From assembly GCA_963691655.1 (NCBI GenBank), contig OY829327.1:59036079-59100078 (forward strand): DNA of 64,000 bases. The letters run 5' to 3'. Shown here piece after piece: positions 22,605 through 34,509 of this stretch. This stretch comes from Toxonevra muliebris (Eukaryota > Arthropoda > Insecta > Diptera > Pallopteridae). The notes below the pieces were generated by a model that was given only the letters and a program-made list of their open reading frames with translations, did no database searches and was not told the DNA's origin. A program made the position numbers and the translations under genes. Each line of letters opens with the position of its first letter. The stretch's first letter is position 1.

Positions 22605-25600
22605 TAATAGATATCTCAAAATTCCTACAATAAGAGAAAATATACCGAAATTTCCATTAAAAAAAAACTAAAAGATTGAAAAATAGGAATACCTACCACA
22701 GTTACTAACGTTTGGGGAATGAAATCGGAACAAATTAGGAAGAAGCCAAGCAAAACCAGGTGCAACTGTTTTAAAAAAATTTGAATTGACCGCAGCTATT
22801 AAAAAATATTATTGAAAAATTCAAAGTAAAATGAACGTTATACATATAATTGTGCTTTGGTGTACTAAAAAAGAAACCTAATGTTCAGAAACAAGTTTTC
22901 GAGCAACAACTGCTGAAGTAAACAATTGTTAGGCTTCGAAATCGTTACTCAGTGCCTCCAAAACAGACTTCCGATTCGTAATCAGCACACTTTTTTCTAT
23001 CAGAATCGCCCAAAACAGATGTTTTCGCACGTTGAAAACCGACGAAAGTCGCATAGCTGAAGCCAACAGAAGGAGCGGAAAACATTCTAAAGAAGCACAT
23101 ACAGCGAGAAAAAAGGCCCAAGCAGAGCATTTAAAGAAGTTGACAGGATTTGAAGACCTTCAGTATGCCTCAGGGATGGCTGACATAAAAAAATAATTTT
23201 TTTTAATTTTTAAACGTAAAGCATTATTGAAAAAACTTCCCCTTTTTTCTATAGGACAAATTCAAAGTAAGACAAGGTAAGAATATGTGCGTTTTTCGTT
23301 TTTTGGGGAAAAAAGTTCCTAAAAAAAAGAGGAAGGGAAAATATTCCTACGACCAAAAATGGAGTTATTGAAGAGAGATTCCGGACTATTAGATTAAAAG
23401 TCGTCCAAATTTTTTTTCATTCTTCAATAAGATTCTTATTTATAACATCTTTAAGCAATTCTGCAATAAAATATCATAGTTTTAAAAAAAAAAATTCTCC
23501 AAAAAATTAATTTTTTTTTCGAATTTTAAACCACAATGTTCTCTTAAAAAAATTTGGTATCTGCTAAAATTTGCTTAATTTCCCAAATAATTTTTCAATA
23601 AAGATTTATAAAACAATTTGCATATGTAAAATATTAAATGATAACTATTCTGAGAAAAAGTTTATGTGCAATTGTATTTGTAACGAGCTATTAAAGCTTA
23701 AAAAATTGGGTTAAATAATGAATTTATTGTTTAAAATAAATGACTGTGTAGATTTAAAAATATTTCGAGTAGTGATCAAAACTATAAATTTATTATGTTA
23801 GATATAAGATTCGATAACTAATAGCTTTTTCCCCGGGAGGCTTTCCTGGTAAATACTTACTAATAAAACCAGTAAAAATAAATTAAAAAATCAATAGCAA
23901 AACTCAAGAGAGATGTGTTAAATACTAATCCTTCGTACAATTTACGAACTAGAATTTAAAATTTGTACCTGGAAACTCATTTCGCAGCGTATCTTATTGA
24001 AAACCAGTCTACCTTCCACTTTTGTGATGAGAAGTACAATAGCAAAACCCATAAAAACGGGTGTGGTTATGAATAATCGAAATATCGTAAGTTTTACGAA
24101 AGTATAATTTGAACTTCGAGGTTTGTTTCTCCTATTTCCACAAGGCGAGTTGGAAGTGCTTCTAGATGGGCTTTAGATGGGTAGCAAAGTGGAATTGGAT
24201 TCACACAATTTTTTCTTAAAGTTGTAACGGAATTAGTTATAAAATTGTAACATTTTCAGTAAAGAAATTTCAAATAACTACCACTCTATTTTAATTTCAC
24301 TCTTGTGCATATTGCATGCACCAAAGTAAAAAGTGGCCAGCTATGGATATGGATGGATACTGAGGAGTGAGGTGGAGTTGGGGGTTTTAGAGATTTTCTT
24401 TTTTATGACCATAATTGTAATTTCACACTCTTTTGTGAATAAACATTTGGGTTCGCTTTCCTAAATCTATTAGTTAATACTTTCAAAAACACCGCATGTG
24501 GTCCAATTTTTAATTGTCTTTACGTTCTCTTTGTTAGCCCAACCTTTTGCAAAATGTTGGGTGAGTATTTCTTCAAAATTGCTTAAATACTAATTTTTAA
24601 AGTACATAATAAGTTTTTCTTATTTATCTTCAGAAAAATTTAGTTATTGTAACATGTGGGATTTTAGAAATGGCTGATTCAATTCACATTCTTTAACTTA
24701 GCTGAGACAAGTTGAATTTTGTTTATGGATATCATTCGCATTACATATTGAAACCGAAAATCTAAAATGAAGCAAATATTACATTTTAGTAAGTAAGTTC
24801 ATGGTAACCATAATGCATATGTCGAAATTGAAAACAAACAACACGGTTCAAATTTTAATTTCATTTATAATTTGAAGGCACAAATACTAGTCCTACTATG
24901 AGGCGGAAATGTAATAACACTCAACAAAAAAAGTTAATTTGATTTGGCAAAATTTGTCATTTTGAACCCTAACTTGAAAAAATTTTTGTACATTACATTG
25001 AGTGGTTATTTAATAAAGGATTGAAATAAAACTGTGGGGTATTTTGCACTAATGGAGGCCGTGCAAAATTTCTTTGAGGAAAAAACCAATTTTCTGTATA
25101 GTTCTAAGGTTCGATTTAATTCAAGATGAGGTCAGATCATTTGATTAAATTATTTCGTAACTACATATAGAAAAAATAATATTTCAAAAAACTGAAATGA
25201 CTTCAAATAGCGATTATTTGATTAGAAACATCAAACAAATAAAAACAATTCCAAAATATTATAAGGAGGTAAATATATTATTTTTGTAACATGAAATTTA
25301 ATTAATATTTTCTCTTGAGTGTTCTCGTCCACAAATACATAATAAATTCATGTAGTTATGTTGAATGCATATTGTATAGTGGAATTTATGATCGCGTTGA
25401 CAACTAACATAATATGTGTGAGTTCTGATTGCAATATCAATTATTTACAATGAATATTTTCAGAAATTTTATTTTAGCAAATGTGTTTACATAAACTCTG
25501 TAACCACCCAGAAGCAAATTGGCCACACTAGAATGTATTTGAGAGGATTTAATGCACGAAATGCAGCTGTCAACACGTTTTGATTTTGCTGTACATAGGA

Positions 25601-26843
25601 TTTTAAATTTTTGAAATAACATACAAACATTGTACAGAACACAAATAGTTAATTCAAGTAGTTTTTTTTTTGTAAATATGTACATGATTTTAGTTAACAT
25701 CAGCAAGAAGTGAGTTTATTTATTTAATTGGAAAAATATTTTCATATAAGTAATTTCTTAAAAACAGTGATTATCCAGTGTCTTTCTGGAAATAATTTTA
25801 TTATTACACCGTACTACAAAAATCTAATATTTGTCTCACACACGAACAAATCGATACACTCGCAAAATTACAGATTAAATGTAGTAAAGCTGCTCAAAAA
25901 TGTCGGGTTTCTAAGGATGAGTATTATTTAAAAAAAAATGTTTGAAGGTTGTTAATATGTGTATCAAATAATAGAGAAGAGTCTCTAAAAATAATAAAAA
26001 ATGTTCTTCTTTCGCAGAGGAAAGAATGCTGACGACTTTTTACAATTTTATTACTGAATATCCTTGAAGATTTCACAAAGGGAACATAGGATATAGTATA
26101 CCGCACCACATACTCAAATTTTGTCCTTCTGGCTTTATTGGTTCCGGATAGTAAAAACCATCATGTTTGGATTCATACACGGAAAAAATATAGGATTAAA
26201 CTGTCTTGCCCAGATAGCAAGCGAAAAACTGTAAAAGTTTAATGTTGTCAAACAATAATCCCCTTGAGTTTATTTTATAATATTCAGAATGAATCAATAA
26301 AAGTTACGAATGATTAAGCACATTTTACTTCACAATACAGTTTTTTTCAATTTTTACAGTGTGATTTTTGATATTAAAAGTCATCAATAATTGCAGAGTC
26401 ATAGAATATTTTTTTTTCTTCCCTATTTTACTTTCAAATCGCATTGACCAAAAGCAAACAACTCGACCAGCTACCATCATGATTTTAGAGTAATTCAAAA
26501 GAAGATGGTGTTTCGGTTTCAATGGTTTTTGGAAAGCTGTTCGATACAATTATGGAATGGACATCCAATGCCACAGACTTTTGCTAATAAAATATTAAAA
26601 ATTTAATTTAATGTAGTGTAAACATCCCAAATCTTACTAGCTTCCGGTATTAGGTTACCGATAAATTATCCAAAATGTTTCATTACAACAAAGAACCAAA
26701 TCCAGACGTAAACCAGTCGGTTTGAAAGTTATTTTATTGAATGATAATATATAGAAAAATATTTGATGTATAAAACTAAGTAAATGTTATTATTTTCTAA
26801 TTTTAAGTTTTCTTCGGGATTGATTCTTAGTATTTTCTTACAA
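22605..26843. other. No gene recognised; one weak coding-like tract
   Basis: AT-rich. At 22900-23170 + strand frames give SVPPKQTSDS then HFFLSESPKTDVFA-like peptides, which may be transposon debris. TTTTCTATCAGAATCGC in this tract recurs at 59995. Elsewhere I see only chance frames (such as 25437-25706 and 25728-25931) with no splice context. CAAATTGGCCACACTAG at 25517 resembles a lone hAT-type end. Confidence 0.4.
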
Positions 26844-27638
26844 CAGCGGCTCCCAAACTATGTTCTGAGGAAAACTTGTGTTCCGTTGAAGATAAACAAC
26901 CTTTCCGCGTAAAAATCAAATTTGTCTCGTGAGAAAAAAGAATTTTTATTTATGCTTTTATTCGTTCTTTGACATGAACAAAAATAATATATATATGGGG
27001 GATTTCGTCTCAAGTGAACCCTTAAAATCGATCGATCTCAAACTTGTACAAAGTCATTTTGGGTATAGTTACCACACCAAGTTGAACGAGATCGGTCAAA
27101 AACTCACTAAGTTGGAGGGGTAGAATTTTGAAATTTTGGTCAAACAGCCCCTATTTTGAATCCATGTTACTTAGCACCGCTTTCGACAAATTTTTATTCA
27201 ATGTTTTGAAAAAAGAAAAACAATTTTAAAAGTTTTAAATGTTTCCATTTTTTTTTTCAAAAAGGAACGGTTTTTCATTTTGGGTCAAACGAAAGCTCAG
27301 GTGTTTCATTTTAAAACGTTGAGGTCCAAAAGTGGACTGAGACCTGTTGATATATCAAAATGAACATCGAATATTTCGAAGATATAAGAATTCAGCGTTC
27401 CAACATTGAGCTTGATATTAAAAGAATTTGTTATTCAAAGAATCAAAAACGCTGTAGTCATTAAGAATATACAGAATTGAATCATATTTACTTATATTAT
27501 TATTTTTTTGCATTTATATATAATTGAATTTCTAAAATAATATATATTTTATTTTATTTTATTTGTAACTCTTATATATGTGTGAATATTTTCAAAAGCA
27601 TATCCTGTTCCTCGATCCGAAAAGTTTGGGAACCGCTG
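26844..27638. mobile_element. hAT-type non-autonomous element, 795 bp
   Basis: The left end is CAGCGGCTCCCAAACTATG. The right end reverse-complements to CAGCGGTTCCCAAACTTTTC. CAG.GGTTCCCAAACT is a classic hAT terminus. The 8-bp flanks (TCTTACAA and CACTAAGC) do not match, so the target duplication has decayed or the ends were rearranged. No transposase is recognisable; the small frame at 26929-27123 shows nothing hAT-like. Confidence 0.7.
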
Positions 27639-27699
27639 CACTAAGCTACGGCAAAGGCGTATTATTATTTCATACACTTGGTACAAAACAAATTACTAT

Positions 27700-28520
27700 G
27701 TACAGAAAATAAATTGGTTTCCTGAAAAAGTTAAAAAAAATTGTTGCTATAAAAAACCGTAAAGTATCAAAAAATGGAATTTTTCATTTTCTCTCAATTC
27801 CTCAAATTTCTTTAAAACCGGGTGATACGAAATTCCGTATTTGGATTCATGTTTAGCATCAAAAAATCTAAAAAATAACACCACGCGGTATAAGAAAAAG
27901 ATAAATTATGTTGCTCTGTGTTATTTTGAGAAATTTAATTATTCCCGCAGTAAGTATCAAATGCTTTTGATATTAAATTTTTTGGACACTCAATCCATAA
28001 TTATGACCTGAATTCCCGATAGATATGTTTATTTCATTTCAAAGTTGTATGTCTTTAATTTAATTGAAGAGTCCCAAAGGTTAATACAATAGTATTAATA
28101 ACTTTCAATAATCTTCTTACCGTGATTAATTTCTAAATAACTTTAATAACCTTTTAGAATATTACAGTACTACTTTTTAATGTGCGAATCACCGAGAGAA
28201 TTGTTTTATTTACGTTTCACAATTAATGTTGCATGAACACAAAATTCAGTATTCGTATGCCAAAAGTAAACCGTAAACTGATATACAATACAAAATTTTA
28301 TTCTCGGCTAATTTTCGTCTCCTTATCAGTGACACCTAAACAACTCAAAACGTTATCAGAGTTTCGTCATCCAAATCACAAATGTATTGTATTACATATG
28401 TACTCGCAAATGTTATCAGTCTAAATACTCATTATTAAGCTGCCCAACTGTATCGAATTTTACAATACAGTATCGAAATATGTGTGACATGTACCGTGTG
28501 TACCAATAAAAAGTTGTAAA
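27700..28520. other. No gene; fragment related to the 3.3-3.9 kb fold-back
   Basis: TTGGATTCATGTTTAGCATC followed by AAAAAATCTAAAAAATAAC at about 27840-27880 resembles the outer arm of the fold-back at 3321-3932 (GATTCATGTTCAGCATG..AAAAATTGAAAAAC). The rest is AT-rich without features. Confidence 0.4.
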
Positions 28521-28532
28521 ACAAACATGTAT

Positions 28533-28745
28533 GGTAGTCGTCGTGGCGTAGGGTGTACACTAAGGTGGCTTTAATATGGCCATCACTTTAGTTCCAGACA
28601 AACCTTCCCCTTATCCGGTTGACCTCAAATTTAGCAAGGATACTTTTTTTATGTAATGGAACTAAACTGAGGGGTAACACAAAAAAAAAAAACATCTTGA
28701 AAAATAAGAACCACCCTAGTGCTCACGTTCAATACTCGGCGTGGT
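28533..28745 (+). mobile_element. tRNA-like SINE split by a MITE
   Basis: GTCGTCGTGGCGTAGGGTGT (28537-28556) resembles a Pol III A-box region (TGGC.TAG.G). CTCACGTTCAATACTCGGCG (28722-28741) resembles a B-box (GTTCAA..C). Between them is a TIR element (28558-28721). With it removed, the two boxes are only about 30 nt apart, somewhat short of tRNA spacing, so part is lost. No tRNA fold can be drawn. SINE assignment is an inference. Confidence 0.4.
28558..28721. mobile_element. MITE with CACTA(A/G)GGTGG ends
   Basis: The left end is CACTAAGGTGGCTTTAAT. The right end reverse-complements to CACTAGGGTGGTTCTTAT. About 164 bp with no coding capacity. The target duplication is not clear. It sits inside a tRNA-like retroposon. 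Confidence 0.55.
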
Positions 28746-28759
28746 TACAAATTAAAAAA

Positions 28760-30599
28760 TAGAAGATAAAAAAATGTTATGCACGGCACAACCTTTTGGT
28801 TGGCTATTTTTCTAAGCCCAACTTCGTCGTACGGATTCGTCATAACACTGCAGGTCCTTTCCACTTCATTTAATTTAATTTTTATTTCATCAAATGTGTT
28901 ATATTTTCTCTGCTCATGTTTTACAGGTATCTACGGGGGATTTTAAATCTTTCACATGCATGTGTCTTAAGCTAAATGTTGATTTCTGTTATACGGTGTT
29001 TTAAACGAAATATAGAAATGAAACAAAATATATTATCAAATAGGAAGGGATTTAACTCTCTCCTTCAGGTTTCACGCAGTCTGCTAGGTAGCCTGCCTTT
29101 TACATTAAGGTGGTTTCACTTGGAAGATTCTTTCGCGATACCACTGTCTTCTTCACAGATAATAATGTATATCCACGTCCCTCTTTGTTTTTTGATCCAG
29201 AAGTCTAGAGGTTTTATATTCGTTCCCTTATGAGATATTGTATTAGGACAGTGCAATTCAAAGACAGCGGTTCACAAAGATCTTCAACGGCCTGAGTTTT
29301 GTTTGCGTTATCTTCCAAGTACACCAGCTGTTCAGTAACACCGATGTCTCAAAACATGTACCGAATTTTTCTAAAAAAAATGTGGTCACCTTACTTATTA
29401 CTCTATATGTAATTGGTGTACGTCAGAACAATAGATGCATTGTTAAGTATCTTTTCAAAGTAGAATTTATATGAAGTATATTTTTAGGCATAAATTCGTA
29501 TACATTTATAGACAGATTTGCTTGAACATTATCGTTTGAACTTGTTTAGCTAAATGAAAATTTTTTCCCCATATCATTTTTTCTTTAACAAGGAAAACTT
29601 TTATTTCAGCAAATTAATTTATTAGGCAACATGCGCGTGGCTAATTACATTTTCGTTCGCATTCAGTAGCAACTTTTCCCCAACAATAATTTATATTCGT
29701 GTTTGTGAGTGTGTGTGTGTGAGAGTATTTCGGAAATTTCCCAAGCGTATTTGATGTAAGCATTTGATAAGAAGTTTGTGGCAATTCGTTTCAAACGCGT
29801 TCATTCATAAATTAAATATATATGTGTTTATATACAAACATACACATATATACATACATCCAAGTTAACCTATACATATAATATTTATGTACATACATAT
29901 CGAATTTGTATCGATTCGGGGCATTTGTAATTCATTGGAAATGTGGTTTCAGTATATGTTTTAACAATATTTACCGCAGGGTTGAAATTTGCTAACTCAC
30001 TTGTTTTCTATTCCAATAAATATCACGATATCAGCAAATTTCACTGGCAGTGAACTAATGAGGCTCTCATTGTTGTAATATATTTAGGTTGAGCAATCAA
30101 CATGTTTCCTCAGAACAAGCATAAATCTAAAAAAACAAGAAAATTACTTTATATTAGATGATTTCGAAATTAATCATAACTTATATTATGTACATGATTA
30201 TTGCAATAGATACATATGCTTATTAATATGTGTAACTCTTTGACTAGAAATATAAAAAGCTAAACTCTTAAAAACTTGTTTATTTATATATTTATAAGAC
30301 GTATGTTTATTTTGTTTTATTTGCTTTATAAAAATATGCCAGACTCCATGAGGATGGCTTTAAATAACTCGCAACGCGTAGGAGAAAAATTATTTTGAAG
30401 TTTTTTCTTTATTCTGTTTTCCATTTTCCAGAAATTTTTACGGTACTTTTTTCATTATCTTCTTTTTTCGATGGGGGAGTAATTGTGATGTTCGAGCGCC
30501 TCCCTTTTTTTTGTTTTGGAACTACAAAAAGGTGTGTTCAAGAATACAGCACTCAGGCAAGTGTTACATCTATTTTACTATATCCAATTTGCCCTTTAG
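28760..30599. other. No gene recognised
   Basis: AT-rich. A GC-richer tract at 29040-29350 encodes no recognised protein. A GTGTGTGTGAGAG run is near 29706-29724 and CATA/TATA tracts lie at 29815-29905. Confidence 0.4.
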
Positions 30600-31097
30600 T
30601 TATTCTTTAAATCTAACAGATTTATTAATAAACCTGAGTAGTTCCTGCGGTGTCAAAGAACCCAGGTGCTCGTCTCTCAAGCGATTCAGGCGCTAAAAAG
30701 TAGCCAGCCACCTCTTCACATTCTTCGACCGAACCACATGCAGCTCTTGAAAGCACTTGCACCCAGTCCAATCATATTAAATGTTTGGACCAAGAGAAGC
30801 GACCTCTAAATAATTCCACCAGACCCTTCCAGTTCTTTCAGTTAAATGGTAAAACTGAAAATCTGTTAGACACTTTGAGATGATAGGTAACCTTATCTTT
30901 GCCTGTCTGTCTGCAGCCCCTCAGTTTTGCCCAATTACGATTGGGGATAAAATCAGCTTACTCATTAAAAGTGGTCTTGATGGTTGTAGACGTAAAAGAG
31001 AGTGCGAGCTCTAGGCCCAAGAAACCAGTTTCCGAACCCATTTTGGCCAGAAGGTCAGCGAATTAATTTCCTGAGTGTCCAGGAACCCATATTATGT
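30600..31097 (-). pseudogene. LINE RNase H and C-terminal fragment
   Basis: Read on the minus strand from 31095: NIIWVPGHSGN, a stop in place of Glu, then FADLLAKMGSETGFLGLELA, a near-textbook WVPGHSG..GNE.AD.LAK.GS end of LINE RNase H. NWAKLRGCRQTGKDK follows near 30925. Further on, CEEVAGYF and RLRDEHLGSLTPQELLRFIN near 30615-30675 match the C-terminal EE...HFL...R..HLG...EL..FI tail. Stops and frameshifts interrupt it. A 5'-truncated LINE copy, as usual after incomplete reverse transcription. Confidence 0.75.
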
Positions 31098-31099
31098 TT

Positions 31100-32920
31100 G
31101 ACTTGATTGTGATTGTTTTTTTTATTTGATTATGTACTAAATTATATATTACTATTATAAATAATCAGGAAACAAATTGAGTTTCAGAAATTTTTTAATG
31201 CGTAGCTTAGGCAATGTTGTGAATCCAATTAAAACTATTTTTTTTCGATATCAAAATTTGTTTTTATTTATTGTATTGTTTTGTTGCATAGTTTATTTCA
31301 GTTCATAGTTTATTCTTACATAATTTAAATTATAAAATAATATCAAAATTAGGCGATGTAGACGTGGAAAAAAGCGAAGAAATTGTATTGAAAAAAGAAA
31401 ATGAAAAATATAAAAAGCCCATGGTTGCACTTTTTGGAACATAAAAACGAAAACTTTTATAATGAAGTAAACAAGAATGCCTATAGTCCACATAATGTGA
31501 CGAGTGCAGAAGGGACTCATTTAAGTTTTTATTGTTGGGTTCAATAAATACTTACGTATGTAAGTACGTGTTGAGAATCGTTTCGGAAGTTGGGGAGTAT
31601 TTTAATCTTTGGGGAATTAGCTTTTCTTTTTTTTCAGTCGAAAAGCTGTTTACTAGTTTTATATGTTTTAAATATAATTTTTCGTTGAATACAGAAAAAG
31701 TATTTTCATCACTGCAGTTTTTCAGATGGGCGATGCGGATCGATTTTTTTTATTATTCTTTTTGCATCAGAAGATATTGTACGATATTCATTTAAATTTC
31801 TGGGGATTGCAGCCAAATTTCATAGAGCAAAGATATAATACAAAATACATACACTGTAGCAAACAATGAACGATTTGGAAAATATATATTTATATTCAAT
31901 GTTCATATTATGAAAACAACATTAATTTATGTGTTGTTTTGAATCTTATGGGTAATTTTTATTGCATATTTGATAAAATTAACAACATTATGAATTGATG
32001 TTTGAACTCCAAAAATCTCGATTTCCGGAAAGCCGATCCTGAATGATATCCCTAGTTGACATCCTGTGAACCATCGACGTTGACTATAAGTGTAAGGTAA
32101 GTAAAATTTTGTCTCTAAATTGTAAATTTTTTCCATTATGAATTTATGTTTCTTTTTGTTTTTAATAAACTTTCAAAATTCATGTCTTTTTGATGAATAA
32201 AATTGATTAAACAATAATACAGTGTCTACTTTCTTGTAAATTGTACCATTATTGAGTTTTGATTTGGCATTTGAAATTTTAAAAAACATTACTTTCTTAC
32301 TTCAAAGTTATAGTTTTTAACAAAATGGTTCATTCTTCACGTTTTTTGTTTCTTTTTATAATAATATTATTTAAACAAATGAACAAATCAGCAATATAGT
32401 GATTGGTCCTTATACTAAAAAATAAATACATTTTTTAGAGCACTCTAAAGCACTTTTTAAAACGCCAGGCTCGAATGACCCACCCTCACTATTCAAATGT
32501 GCCGTAAAACACGTTACCATTTAAGGGTTAAATAAGAAAAAAATGATTTTTGCATAATTTTTTTTTTATTTTAAACTTATTTTTATATATTCCTGTAGAA
32601 ATTTATTGTGTTTTGGTCTTCTCTTTCCAGGCTCCTGAAGCCTGCGGCCCGTAGCAAATGTTACTTCGACTTGAGGTTAAAACGGCACTGAATGTTTCAG
32701 TAATAATTTAAGGACGTTCCCTTAAGTGGCAACTTAAAATGAAATATTTTTGTTTTTTATGAACTTTATAATCTAATATGACAATAACAGCACTTGAATG
32801 TTCTTTCAAACTTATGATAATAATTTAAATTTAGGAGAGAAACACCTCAAAGTTGCAACTACCACAACAAAACACAATTTTTTTTTCACTTTTTAGATAA
32901 CGTAAAAAGTTTGAGTTAGT
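31100..32920. other. No gene recognised
   Basis: AT-rich. CCATTTAAGGGTTAA near 32518-32532 looks like a single piggyBac-type right end without a partner. Frames at 31293-31520, 31532-31795 and 31927-32136 have no motif. Confidence 0.4.
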
Positions 32921-32929
32921 TGAGTTTAG

Positions 32930-33770
32930 CTTCTGGTTTCTCGTTTACACCAGTAGCAACGTTGTGCGAGGCGGCCATGACCCCATGTGACTTGCAGTGG
33001 CACAGCCTACTACGCCATCTTAATTCCGTCACTTATTATCGCGCACTTAAACTAAATTACTGTTTTGTGCAATTCCGGCGTGAAAAGGTACTTTAGTAGC
33101 AACTTTGTGCAAAATGCTTAACTGCAAAAACAACAACTATAATAGCAAAAGTAACGAATCCAGTTAGTGTAGCAACAGCAGGAGTTGGAGAAGCAACAGC
33201 AACAACAACAGCAACAGCATAAACAAAATTCAACTAGAACTAAGAGTATTTTGAAACATTTTCCTACTGTTGGCGGCCGACCATGATGCCTGGCATTCAG
33301 GAGTTTCAAAGGATGAAAAGTAAAAGAGAAAAATGTTTCAACTTTTTGCAGCGCAAATGAAATGGCGCCAAGAGTCCGCGGAAGATGAGAAAGGCAACGA
33401 ACAAGCCGCAAGCACTAACCGCCAAAAGACAGACTGGCACAAAAACCGTAATTAGAATGACAGCAAGTGAGGACGAACGCATGCGCCGCTGTTCCTGGAG
33501 TTACGCGCTGGCAAAGTGTCTTCAAGCGATGACTGTAGCAACAACAACAAAAGGGGCAAATACTACTCATGGAGTCATACATACTATATGCAGTAATATT
33601 AATGTTTGGTTGCCTTTTAATTAAATTTATGAAACGCTGACAGCTCTTGAGCAAAAATAACAAAAATGTTTGCTGCGGGTGCAGCAGATGAGTTGCGATA
33701 ACGGTGACTTTCGAATGCAACAATGGCGTACGCGTAGGCACTCAAAAAAGTCTGTGAGTACAATTTCTAA
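32930..33770. other. Higher-complexity, GC-richer block with CAR triplet run
   Basis: This block is less AT-rich than its surroundings and includes AACAGCAACAACAACAGCAA at about 33194-33213. The overlapping frames on both strands (33118-33741) are low-complexity (poly-Cys / poly-Gln-like readings) and I do not call them genes. It could be a conserved non-coding or regulatory segment; the sequence alone does not show it. Confidence 0.3.
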
Positions 33771-33877
33771 CAGAAAGATGCATTTCTGAAATTTAGTTCA
33801 TTATATTTGCACAAAATTATGAATTGAGAGCGATAAGCAATAAGCCACTACGAATATCTTTAAACCTATAATATACA

Positions 33878-33897
33878 CCCCTGAAAAGGGGTGTATT
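33878..33897. repeat. Short hairpin ACACCCC..GGGGTGT
   Basis: A perfect 7-bp stem, ACACCCC / GGGGTGT, separated by TGAAAA, followed by GTACAC. It could be a MITE end remnant. Confidence 0.5.
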
Positions 33898-34137
33898 TGT
33901 TGTACACCGTTACTTCCAAAAACAACAAACAAACGAAAAAATAAAGAAAAAATGGAAATATTTTCCTATTTACTATATTAGCATATTTTTCCCTTTTGTT
34001 TTTATAGGTTTACCCATTCGCTTTCATACTAAACGGAAGAGTTTTTTAAAAAATTTTAAAAAAGGCAGAGATAAAACTGCATTTTCTTATACACGTAAAT
34101 TTGGTTTACTTTTAAAACTTTACTGAAAGAATCACAA

Positions 34138-34497
34138 AAACGGTCATAACGCTCACTGGGTGTTATGATCATTTTCGGGGCTGCCATAGCGCCCAAAATG
34201 ATTTTAGGCGTAAGGGCCATTCCAACGGCGGTCATAACGCCCAAAAAAATTTTGGGCGTTATGACAGCGGGTGTTATGTCCGGGAAATTCCTCACATATA
34301 AACGCACACTTTCTTGTTTTTTTTTTTTAATTATTTTTTTTTATTTTTGCAGCAGACAGAACATTTTCCACCGGTATGGCGTTATTTGCACTTCGTCTGC
34401 TAAAAATTATGGCATTATTGCACTTTTGATTGGGAAATAACGCCGACTATACGAAAGCCATTATGGCGTTAATGCATATGACCTTATAACACCCCTC
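34138..34497. repeat. Palindromic repeat built from CATAACGCC motifs
   Basis: Contains a perfect 16-bp-arm hairpin at 34231-34265 (GTCATAACGCCCAAAA, AAA loop, complement), with further direct and inverted (C)ATAACGCC / GGTGTTATG motifs from 34141 to 34493. GGGTGTTATGA near 34157 and TATAACACCCC near 34484 could be the outer inverted ends of a MITE of about 340 bp. Plus and minus frames (34165-34440 and 34056-34307) encode similar peptides purely because of the palindrome. Confidence 0.65.
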
Positions 34498-34509
34498 CAA
34501 TATTTCAGC

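Noticed and set aside
32518..32535. piggyBac-type end CCATTTAAGGGTTAA
   Set aside because: No partner terminus within reach; kept only as a note.
33118..33741. Long overlapping frames on both strands as genes
   Set aside because: They are low-complexity readings of CAR triplets (poly-Cys / Gln-like) with no domains, start context or splice sites.
34056..34440. Opposing frames encoding similar peptides as a paired gene
   Set aside because: The similarity is a direct consequence of the palindromic ATAACGCC array.
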